Below are positions 34,857 to 44,091 of a stretch of 64,000 nt of DNA, piece by piece; within the stretch, counting starts at the first letter, position 1; the number at the start of each line of letters is the position of its first letter. A model generated the notes under the pieces. The model was not told where the DNA came from, did no database searches, and worked only from the letters and a program-made list of their open reading frames with translations. A program made the translations under genes and the position numbers. The stretch is from Oscarella lobularis (lineage: Eukaryota; Porifera; Homoscleromorpha; Homosclerophorida; Oscarellidae). The stretch spans positions 1,364,001 through 1,428,000 of the forward strand of contig NC_089176.1 of the NCBI RefSeq assembly GCF_947507565.1, written 5' to 3'.

Positions 34857-34926
34857 TTTTTTAGGTACCGGGAATTCAGGACTTACGTCATTTTGGTCGA
34901 GCCACGCGCGCGGTAGGCCCGCAAAA
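34857..34926. promoter_or_regulatory. Compact bidirectional promoter
   Basis: Only 70 bp separate the divergent start codons of the acidic protein (minus) and the GTPase (plus). The transcription start elements of both genes must lie here or inside the opposing 5' coding sequence. No TATA box is evident. The role is inferred from geometry. Confidence 0.45.
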
Positions 34927-36124
34927 ATGGCTACAAACTCGATACCAGGGAGTGTTGTTGCACTTCTCCAGCAGCGGCGATCGGCGATACGGTCGTACAA
35001 GCCGCCAGTAGGAAACAGCAGGCGAGAGGACCCGGTAACAGGCGAGACAATCAGTCTCGTCCCTTCTGCAAGTAAGAAATCCGAAAACTCAGCACTCTAT
35101 CCGACTCTTTCACCGCAGACGTTGTCTTTTTCGGTCCTGTCGGCTCTGGAAAGTCGTCGTTGATCGGTAGCCTCTTTCGAGCCGTCAACGCGACTCCTAC
35201 CTTCCCAGAACGCGTCGATCGAGTGTTACATCATCAGCCTCTCGATATGCCGAACAGCGACGAACACGGCACGCTCAAGTGGATCGAAACGCGACTGAAC
35301 GACGCCGGAACGATCGTCCTTCAAGACACGAGAGGCGATCAGGTAAGGACGATCTAATTAGCATTTTCCGTTTTTATGACGTCATATTTTTTCAGACTTT
35401 TGACGGGCGCGAAGAGACGATACACGTGCAGTCGTTGAAGGGATACTTTCGCGACGATTTGTCCATCGATCGGCATTCGATGTTCACGTCCTATTGGTGG
35501 TCGCAACGATTCTTCTGGCAGCGCAGTCTCGCCGTCATTCCGCACGCAATCGTTTTCGTGTTCGACGGTTCGCTCGAGCCGTTTCTCGCCGGCGAGAGTC
35601 TGCCGTTTTTCAAACGCGTCTTCGAAGACTGTACGAATCTAGGTAAGAAACGCAATTCTGGAATTCATCATATACGTTTTGAAGCCCTTGTGCACGTTTT
35701 CGATTTCGGAAAATCGTAGACCCACCGCCTAAACTTAGGGCCATCGTTACGCAGTTGCCTAGGATCCCAAACGTTCGTTCCAACACTTAGTCGTTTAGGT
35801 TATGAACCGATTGTCGTCGTTACGTGTCTCGATCTCATGTTTGCTAACGCCAAGACGAAAGGCGTTAACGTCGACGTCGAGAAGCGAAATCGAGTCGATC
35901 TAATTTTGGCCGAATTCGATCACCTAAATCTCAAGCTGTCGGACGTTCACTTCGTGACGAATTTTCATCAGAAACGCGGGTCGCCGCTTTGGACGAGCGA
36001 CGACGAAGGATTCGAGCAGGCGACGAAGCAGTTTGTAGATCTAGCGATGGAATTAACGAAACTGTGCAATCGTTTTATACGGCGAAAAGCCGAATCGAGG
36101 CAATGGTTGTGCACCGTGTCATAG
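34927..36124 (+). CDS. P-loop GTPase, IFI44/AIG-like
   Basis: Four exons, 34927-35071, 35119-35342, 35396-35642 and 35799-36124, 313 aa, with all phases matching. After a short N-terminal segment come G1 VVFFGPVGSGKSSL, a G3-like LQDTRGDQ at the end of exon 2, a hydrophobic strand AIVFVFDGSLEP, and G4 VVVTCLDL in exon 4. The length and the GPVGSGKSS motif resemble interferon-induced IFI44 and other small dynamin/septin-related GTPases. In animals these are often induced by immune stimuli. G3 has Arg where Ala or Pro is common. The TCLD form of G4 lacks the Asn/Lys of NKxD, as in several IFI44-like proteins. The family call is moderate; the P-loop itself is clear. Confidence 0.75.
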
Positions 36125-36484
36125 GAAACGAACGGAGGGCGCGCGCGCGCACGCCTTCGTTCTGCACGCGCACCCGCGAGAATCGATTTTATTGAGGAAG
36201 AGGTTTAGCACTATTTTTTTGCGCGAGGAATCGTAGTAATATTTTGTTTGATTGATGAGAGACACGGCAGATTCACTCAGCCCCGTGGTTACATTTCTAA
36301 TCCCTAACCCTCAAAGCTCGGACTCCGGCATTACGATTGATTCAATGTACCCCAGCACGCACTTGCACGTGTCTTTACACTTACGTAGCAAATGACTATG
36401 TATAGGCACAATGAGTGGACAGCACATAACGTAAACGAACGCGTGACTAAATGCTTGCAAAAGTGTTAAAAGAGCGTTATTTGT
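36125..36484. other. Convergent 3' region with a GC repeat
   Basis: Contains a short alternating GC tract at about 36138-36150 and no gene. Confidence 0.45.
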
Positions 36485-38261
36485 CTAAGCATCTGCGCAA
36501 TACGCGTAGGGGCAGGCGGGAACGGTTGGAAGGTTGTAAACGTAGAACGTTCCACAGTTCACCGTCTGTACGAACGTTCTTTGACAGCAGCAACAATCGT
36601 AGAAATATTTATCGGCATAGTTGAAACACACTGTTTTATTTTCTTCTTCGCCGACTTTTTGAGGATGGCTTCCGCGAAGCCAACCTGGGGCAAACGTTCC
36701 ACAGCTGCCCGATGGAGGACACGATTCCGGCATTCGACCTCCAAGAGTATCATCGAAGCGATGCCATGAATTCGGAGAAAAATTCGGACTAGATAGCCAC
36801 TGCGAAGAATAGTAACCGTCTCCGGATCCTCCGGATCCTGATTGTTCAGCGTCGCAAAGATCTTCTGAGCGAAACATGTTCGACACTTTTCTCCGAACGT
36901 CAGTCAGCAAGTGGTACCTGACGCATCCTGGATGTTTGCTTGCAAGAACGATAGAATCGTTGCCGCGTTCACCCTCAAACGGTACGACAGCAATTGGCGA
37001 TCGTATTGAAATAACTGCAGTCTTTTCAGCTTCAAAACGATGGTTTTTTGTATAATTTTTCAGAGCAAATGTGACGTTGACGAGTGAAGATGACGTAGCC
37101 GAAGTCAAGAAGGATGTCCCATTTGGCCAAGTCAGGTTTGCCGCGTAGCGAAGATTGGCAGAAAAGCCGCTTCCGTACACGACTAAAAATCCTCTAACGA
37201 CGTCGTAAGTAAATCTCGTCCAGTTGGACGAGCCGTAGCAGTATCCATTATGCTCCAGAAGGCCATTCGGACAAGATCCTATATCAAAACAAGTAAGAAT
37301 GCTGCAGTTAGTCTATTCACGCACCTTGGATTGTTAGCAAGGCAAAGCCGTCGCTTCCCTCCACTTTGCAAGCCGTTTTAGTCGTAGGTATTTCCTTTCG
37401 AAGCCAGCGACGCAGTACTTCACTTTCACAGTTGCACAGTCCGGATGTTCTCCTATACCGGGCGAACACACTATCCCAGTCGCATCAGGCCATGCACCTC
37501 GCCTCTTACCCCAAATCAAGTGACTTGCTATTGGTAAGCGATTGCACGTCAATTGTGTACCGCTTCAGCCGTTTTTCTTCCGTAGATTTCCTAAGGAAAT
37601 AGATCTATATTTGTGAAGCAAAATTAACCTCGAGAAAAAAGCACACAAATAGTCGACATAGTTGATATCAAAGTCTTCCTTCTTTTGCGGTAGGCTGGAG
37701 TGTCTATATAAAGCTAAAATTTCTTTAATACTGTATACGATGCAGTACCTGCTAGTAAAGCAAGGAGTCGAGAATAAATCGCTAAAGGTATAGATAATGG
37801 GATTTTCATTGTGTGTACAATAATATGTACTTCTCAGCGAATCCCTGCTGGACAGCAAATGCTTTTGATGACAGTGTGCACGCAGCATCGTTCCAGCTAA
37901 GCAATGATTTATCAAATGCGTGCCGTATAGTCAGCCTTCGATATATACGCTACCTTTTCTGAAGTACTTCGACCTTAGGCGTTGGCACGTTCTTCCACAG
38001 ATTGCGATTTAGGCAAGTTGCGTTCGCGCCTTTACCTGGTGCTCTAAAGTTTGCGGTGCGCGAATTCTGTTCCCCAATAGGTTGTTCAACGTACTCTTGG
38101 ATCAAAAGTCGGCCGCTCCTCGTGGACATTTCGAACGTAACTGGTAGCGAGCAAACTAAAGCGGTGTCTCGACAACTGCACGGCTCCGGCCGCGAATCAT
38201 CTATTTGAGTAGCAATAGCGACCAAAGCAAAGGCAGAAGCTATGGCAAAGGCACGGATCAT
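36485..38261 (-). CDS. Secreted protein with uromodulin-type D8C domain
   Basis: Minus-strand multi-exon gene from ATG 38261 (signal peptide MIRAFAIASAFALVAIATQ) to the stop at 36485. Exon 1 reads EPCSCRDTALVCS, which resembles an LRR N-terminal cap. A middle exon near 37480-37325 includes LCNCESEVLRRWLRKEIP, which resembles an LRR C-terminal cap, but the exons between 37960 and 37480 are not resolved. The last exon (about 37278-36485) starts GSCPNGLLEHNGYCYG. It ends in a clear D8C module: SWHRFDDTLGGRMPESC, CGTFAPGWLRGSHP, and Cys-rich FYDCCCCQRTF, then FYVYNLPTVPACPYAYC. D8C occurs in uromodulin, GP2 and OIT3, extracellular proteins that bind microbes or polymerise with ZP domains. No ZP or membrane segment follows here, so it is probably secreted. 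Confidence 0.7.
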
Positions 38262-38679
38262 TTTGCGACTGAAGAAAACGCGCGTGTGCAACTTCACCCG
38301 GATCTTCGTGGAACCGGAATCTGATTGGCCCGATTTCACATCTATCCATCATCAGTCTCGCCACGCCACCCACGATCATGGATCGGCTTTTGTGTGCAGG
38401 TTGAAAACGAAAATGCTGCATGGCAGCCAATCTGAAACGGACTCCCTTAGGTTACTTTGTGCACTTTTCTAGTATGAACATTTTAATCTTTATTAATATC
38501 TTTTGACAGAATGAAGACGCCTCTCAGTTGCTAAAGAGAGTTCGGCATATGGTAATCAATCCGAATTTATTTAACCCTGTTATTTAACTTTGCTGCCTGC
38601 TAGCGTGCTTTAGAAGTCGTCGAACTTCGCTCGAGCTCCGGCCTTCGCGGTAAGTACAGGACTTTTGCTCGGCGCTGCA
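38262..38679. other. Promoter side, no gene seen
   Basis: Upstream region of the D8C gene. Small ORFs on both strands have no support. Confidence 0.35.
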
Positions 38680-38964
38680 GGTGCTTTCTAGCTGTGTCCT
38701 GCCGCCGAGTGCGAGTTCCAGTTGCGCTAACGCCCGAGGAACCGGAAGAAAGGACTGGGAACGCCGAAAACGTTGTCTCGCAGACAGAGGTCGATCCGTG
38801 CACTCTATCAGGTTTGGGTGCGTCGTTCGGGTCCTACACTGTAACGGATTGACGTTTTTCTCAAGGTTTTCATCGAAGGAGATGTGGATGAAGAGGTTGA
38901 CCGTGGTCCCAACGTCCTCGGCAAGGACGGGTTGGTCCAAGAGACCACGGAGTTGGTAACTTAA
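38680..38964 (+). CDS. Weak candidate exon(s), unidentified
   Basis: A frame reading VALTPEEPEERTGNAENVVS up to about 38835, followed after a poorly placed intron by EGDVDEEVDRGPNVLGKDGL and a stop at 38964. The acidic composition and GTAAGT at 38651 suggest a small gene, but the only intron that keeps the frame would be about 25 nt, shorter than others here. It may be non-coding or a relic. Confidence 0.2.
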
Positions 38965-39296
38965 TTATAAGTGGCAAACCCCTAAAAGGCCATTGTATGC
39001 CTCTTGTGGTATGAGGCAATATCGTCTAAACGGCCACCTCTCCTGGGAACGAGGAGAAACTGCCCACACTATGGCGTGCATCTTTGAATAGAGGCTACTC
39101 TCCTTTATTGGTAGTCTCTGTCGGAGAATGATGCCTAAATGAAAAACGTGCCTGCATGCGTCTACAGTACAAAGGACGGTAGCAGGCACACATCAGCTTC
39201 AGGGACTGCAGTGCAGTCTCACCACAATCCAAATCTCTCAGGATATAATTATCCGGTAAGACGATTTCATTGCCTCCCATTTAGCGCTAAGTGTGT

Positions 39297-39591
39297 CTTT
39301 TTAGGAGTTGGGTCCTGAGCATGACCCCTTCATCAAAAACTGCTCCGCCGGGGTCCTGGGCAAGACCCCGTCATCAAAAACTGCCTGGCAGGGGTCCTGG
39401 GCATGACCCCGTCAAAACTGCCTGTGCATGAAACGCGACGGGACACTGTTAATTTTTTTAAATTTATTAAATAAATGAACCGTCCCTCCCCTTCTGTACG
39501 AGCAGTTTTTGATGACGGGGTCATGCTCAGGACCCCGGTTGAGGAGCAGTTTTTGGTCACAGGGTCATGCTCAGGACCCCACTCCTAAAAG
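39297..39591. mobile_element. Fold-back element with about 48-bp TIRs
   Basis: The left end CTTTTTAGGAGTTGGGTCCT and the right end ACCCCACTCCTAAAAGA are inverted repeats extending through CATGACCCC and AAAAACTGCTC. Inside, the unit GGGTCCTGGGCAAGACCCCG followed by TCATCAAAAACTGC recurs in direct orientation on the left and inverted on the right. This gives five or so copies of one subterminal motif. There is no coding capacity. It is MITE-like and located between genes. Confidence 0.75.
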
Positions 39592-40069
39592 ACGCACGTT
39601 AACAACAAAAACACAGCTTCTGACGTAGCTACCTGCTGCTTTACTTGTCCCCGGCATGTCCGCTTTCGTAGCGCTGTCTGTTACGGCGTACGAGACTCCG
39701 CCATCCAGCGAGAGAGAAACGACGACACGCGATGCAAAGGTGCACCATGCAAATTACTAACTACGCTACAAAAAACTATACTGTGTATGCATAAAAGTTG
39801 CTTCTTTCTGAGTTTTCCACTTATAACAATCAACACAGTAAAAAGAGTTGGGCTACGTGTATGAGACAACAAACTTTACAGTTGACAATTTATATCATTA
39901 TGGTTACCTTTGACTCTCCAAATGATCTTCCAGCTGGGTCAGTTCCATCAAAAGAAATAATTCAAGAAAAAAGAAGATCCACCATAAATCATTGACAATT
40001 CATACATTTACCTTTTTCTACATCGAAAGATTACCATTATATGAGTCAGAAGGATTTTCTGTCTTTTTC
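39592..40069. other. Non-coding, no gene seen
   Basis: AT-rich interval before the kinase relic. It may contain decayed kinase exons that I could not recognise. Confidence 0.35.
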
Positions 40070-40945
40070 GTGGCAGATTGCGTCAGGAATTGGTAAATGA
40101 AAACTGCGTTGCCTACCTAATCTTATAGGATCTCTGTAAGGAATATCTTGCGGCTAAAGACTTCGTTCGTGACCTGGCCAGTCATAAGATTCTAAATGTC
40201 TCTGACTTTGGCCTGACAAGAGCTATCTATTCCGACGGAATCTACAATATTCTTCCAATCCTCCGGATGGCAATCGAAGCCATCTAAAATCACGAGTTTA
40301 CCAAACTCACTGACGTGTTACTGTAAGTCGACGATACTTCTACTGTAGCAGATCTGTTCCATTGATGAGGATTGCTTACGTGGTCGTTTGGCGTGACTAT
40401 GGGGGAAATTTGCACTTTGGGTGAGTAAATCAGAGCGAGCACTCATGTGCAAATTAATACGTACAGGAGCATTTCCGTACAGGGCAGTCCCAACTTCGAC
40501 TCTTCTCGGCGAACTCATAAAGGAACCTCGTTTAGAAAAGTCCGAATACTGCACAGATAAACTGTACACCTTTGGTATCTAAAAAAAACAATTTCTTTAT
40601 TCCGTGTGCATATAATTATATATCTAGATACGAGAAATGCTGGAGAGAAGAATCGGAGAAGCGACCTCGATTTCAGTTTCTCGCTGAACAGCTTTCTACT
40701 CGAATACGAGCACCCAGGCAAATATGTAGATTTCGAATGCGCGGGGATAGAAACGCATGATGATGGGACTTTCCGGCAAAACGATGAAAGCGTTCCGTTG
40801 GGAATCCCAAGGAAAGCCGAAGTCGTTGCAAACGCAAACGAGTATACTTTTCGTCGAATATCTGAAGTCACCTGCGCAGGGAGGTCAATAAAAGAGGTGG
40901 TTCCCGAAATTGAGGGCCCCGTTCGTATTTACGCCTACCTTTAAA
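40070..40945 (+). pseudogene. Tyrosine kinase pseudogene (RTK-like)
   Basis: The pieces of a tyrosine kinase C-lobe appear in order, with remnants of intron borders: QIASGI (40077-40094), KEYLAAKDFVRDLASHKIL then SDFGLTRAIYSDGIYN and MAIEAI (about 40135-40290), TWSFGVTMGEICTLG (about 40378-40423), LGELIKEPRLEKSEYCTD (about 40505-40565), and YEKCWREESEKRPRFQFLAEQ (about 40628-40690). The catalytic His of HRD is missing, the Asn region is compressed, a stop follows MAIEAI, and the CW segment is out of frame with the preceding exon. The gene was a receptor-type or cytoplasmic tyrosine kinase and is now dead. An open frame to 40944 (YEHPGKYVDFE onward) is probably its C-terminal tail. Confidence 0.75.
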
Positions 40946-41229
40946 TCATCGTAGCTCGTCCGCCCCTTTTGCCTGTTACGTCCGTAACATACTAGTAGAA
41001 TCGGCGAGAGAAACGCGAGAGAAACTCCACGAGGCTCGATCGCACGCCGGGACTTAGTGCACACGCGCGCGAATGCGGAGAGATCAAAGCGGCAGTGGTA
41101 AATAACGGGAAGCAAGCAGAAGCAAGCCATATGTTGGGGCTGGCCTAATGTCAATAAATCTAAGGATTCACGATAGAACCCAGCATATCCTAGCTGTGAG
41201 GCTCAACAAAGACAGCCCCGCGTGGCAGA

Positions 41230-43660
41230 ATGAGCGCCGTATTACTGCTTGCCCTATGCGTTGTTGTTGGGATGAACAGCGACATCGCCAACGCATCATG
41301 CGTAACAGAATCAACAGGCATGTCGATTCTTTAGTAACGCCGCTCTCGCCAGTAACGAGAGCTTTTTTCGCTTTAGATGCGTGTCCCAGTCTTCCACATG
41401 TCCCAAACGGGGAAGTTCAACTTTTTTGCAGAGGCCAAAAGGCCCTTTATATATGTAACAAGGGCTATGTTCTTCAAGGCGGCAGTGAAGTTCGACGGTG
41501 CCGATCGCAAGACCGTGAGTGGAGTGGAACGGCTCCTGAATGCGTCCCTGAATGCAAGCTAACTTATAATACGATCGATCGGTCTGGTTTCACTTTCACC
41601 TTTGTATAAACAGTCTGCGACGTGAAGGAACTTCAAGGAATTTCGACCCTCTTAGCAGATGACGGCTTGGCGGCGACGTTCACTTGCCCCAAAGGTTTTG
41701 CTCCCCTAGGAGACGAGACTCGAACGTGTGATCCTGAAACCAGAAACTGGACAAACAATCTCTTCTCGGGTTTGCCTTGTCGAAAACGTACGAGTGCGAA
41801 CGGGGGTTTAGAATCACTATTTATTTGATACCTTAGTATGCGGTCCCGTCGATCCTATTGAGAATGGAGTCGTCCTTCAATCGAGCGCTGGCGACTCCGT
41901 CATCTACTTCTGCGATGACGGATTCAACCTCGTCGGCTCGAGCGAACGTCGATGCGTCAATGGAATATGGACCGGAGCAATGCCTTCGTGCGAGGATATC
42001 GAAGCTTTCGAAGCTGGTAGAATCAACATATAGAATGCCTTGACGCTCGTTAGATCTAATTACCTCTCTAGAAGATCTATTCGGAGTGCATCCTGTCATT
42101 CCTCTGAAAAGCGGAAGACATAATGTAAGCAGCCACGTTTTCTACATGGCATCGGCGAAGGAACTGACAACAATTACTACACCGAGTCCGGTGCCGACTA
42201 CTGGAGCCAACGTGTCGCTAGTAAATAACACAATCCCACTGACAACAATTACTACACCGAGTCCAGTGCCGACTACTGGAGCCAACGTGTCGCCAGTAAA
42301 TAACACAATCCCATCAGCCCGAGCACGGATTATTCCAGAATCCGTGATCCAACCGGCTATGCGATCTATCTCTTTCTACTATCGCATACCTGACGGAAAA
42401 GGAAACGTCTCGGTCATAGCACGGCTTCTAAACCTACGCGATAATGCTATTGTGAACACAAGTGTACTGCATTTACAAGCTTCTGTCCACTCAAATCTTA
42501 CCTTGACGCCAGTCTGCATTCAATTGTTGTCCAATCTAGAGGAGTCTTTCAGGAGTAGAATTCAGTTGGACATTACTGTACCTACTGGAAGTTTATTCGA
42601 AATGAGATCAATTGAAACGAGTCAGACTGATATTTGCAAAAGTGAGTACCTAGTAGTAGTTGGATCGCTTGCTTTGCCGCAACCATATTCTATTCCCAGC
42701 AAAAAGTGGCCAATGTCCGGAGATTTCCAACTCAACAACGAACCGTTGTGGACTCCATTGTCGACACGACGGATCTTGTCCTGGCAAAATGAAATGCTGC
42801 AGCACGTCGTGTGGAGTCGATTGCCTCAACCCAATCAACGCAAGTACAAATTAGGTAATTAATAAAAATGAATAACTGGTGAAGTGTTCTTTTTACCAAG
42901 GTCACGTAATGCGCCGTGCCGAGAACGACAACGAGGACGTTTCGTTCAGTTGTATGAACGACACGTCGTCCGGAGACTGCGGATTCAAAAACTTGGTGTG
43001 CACTGGAGGAACGGCGTGGGAGCTAGTCCACGGAGATCCGAAGAATCCCGAGGAAACAAATCAATTGCCATTTACTTCCTCACCTGGCAATGAATGTTCT
43101 TTGGACGTGTGTCTAGGCTGCCTCTTTCCCAACTCAGACGACGACACAGTCGTTTCGTCGGAGGTAAAGAGAAGAAAGCGACGAAATATGCCAGTAACAG
43201 GTGGGGTAAAAGTCTCAATTCTATTTCCATCATTACCCTATCTTTTGCTTTTGCAGTCGCTAGATCAGCTTTCTGCTTGATTCCCGGGAACAGGTTTCGT
43301 CGTTTTATTTGGGGAACGATGCCCACAGAGCGTGTCAGCAGCAAAAACACGAAGCTGGAGTTTTTTGTGAATATGTTGGAAGGCGGTAAACATCACATGA
43401 GTGTGTGGCTTCGCTGCACATCCGACGACAGTGTCAAGATTCACCTTGGCGAGAAGAGATCCTCCTTTGGACATCGCGCTTACCACATCCCGCACTTCAA
43501 AAATACCGGCATTCAAAAGGTTTATAACATAAGCGATATCAAGGGTAAGATTGACAGACAGTTTCACACTCACACTGACTGTCTTGAATACTACGTTGAA
43601 TTTCAAGTCGTTGCTTTCAATACACCTGCTTGCGTTTCTTCCATTTTCTTCAAGCAATAA
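41230..43660 (+). CDS. Secreted CCP/WAP multidomain protein, copy 1
   Basis: Multi-exon gene starting with a signal peptide (MSAVLLLALCVVVGMNSDIA). Domains in order: CCP/sushi (ACPSLPHVPNGEVQLFC to WSGTAPEC, about 41391-41550), a second CCP-like module (CDVKELQGISTLLADD to FSGLPCRK, about 41613-41788), a third (CGPVDPIENGVVLQ-like to WTGAMPSCEDI, about 41838-42000), and a Thr/Pro-rich linker with a 63-nt tandem duplication (about 42160-42310). Then come a beta-sandwich-like region (ISFYYRIPDGKGNVSVIARL), a WAP four-disulfide core (SGQCPEISNSTTNRC, then SCPGKMKCCSTSCGVDC, about 42705-42840), an acidic exon (MRRAENDNEDVSFSC), and a conserved C-terminal module (KLEFFVNMLEGGKHHMSVWL) to the stop at 43660. 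CCP modules bind ligands, often in complement-like recognition; WAP domains are protease inhibitors or antimicrobial. Unlike copy 2 it lacks a TSP1 exon. Confidence 0.78.
42165..42312 (+). repeat. Coding tandem duplication in the linker
   Basis: The stretch starting ACAACAATTACTACACCGAG is present twice (about 42167 and 42242) with two or three changes. It encodes two copies of TTITTPSPVPTTGANVS. Copy 2 of the gene has a different Thr/Pro-rich linker, so the linker length is evolving quickly. Confidence 0.8.
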
Positions 43661-43849
43661 CTAAAGCTGGCGATTGCTTAGTTTGAAGACGTTTGTTTTG
43701 CCGTAACTTAGAGAGTGCACGAGTGTTTTGTAGATAGCGCGTGATTCACATTATCTAATCACCTGCAAATTGACCAAGAATACCCGGGTTCTTCACAAAC
43801 GCAATCCAGTGGTTCGTAAAAGGTGGTTGAAAGCCTCGTTTGTATCTAC

Positions 43850-44090
43850 CTGCTTCCTGCCCCGTAGTGAAGCCAGATGTGCATGGGTCAACAAATACAA
43901 ATACAAATACAAGAATCTACGGTAAAACCCCCGGCATATCCTGCGGCATGCAGAATGAGCACCGTATTACTCCTTACCCTATGCGTTGTTGGAGTGAACA
44001 CCGATATCACCGATTCGTTTTCGTCGACTCCATGCATGTTGATTCTCAATAACCCCGCTCCATGTCTTGTTTTTATTTAAGTAGTCGGTT
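43850..44090 (+). pseudogene. Signal-peptide exon relic of the CCP/WAP family
   Basis: ATG at 43955 followed by STVLLLTLCVVGVNTDITD matches the first exon of both full copies, and the 5' UTR (GGCATATCCTG-like, CAGAATGAGC) also matches. Sequence homologous to the next exon is absent. At about 44090 the sequence switches to the rhamnosidase relic, so only the promoter and exon 1 were copied or kept. Confidence 0.7.
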
Positions 44091-44091
44091 T

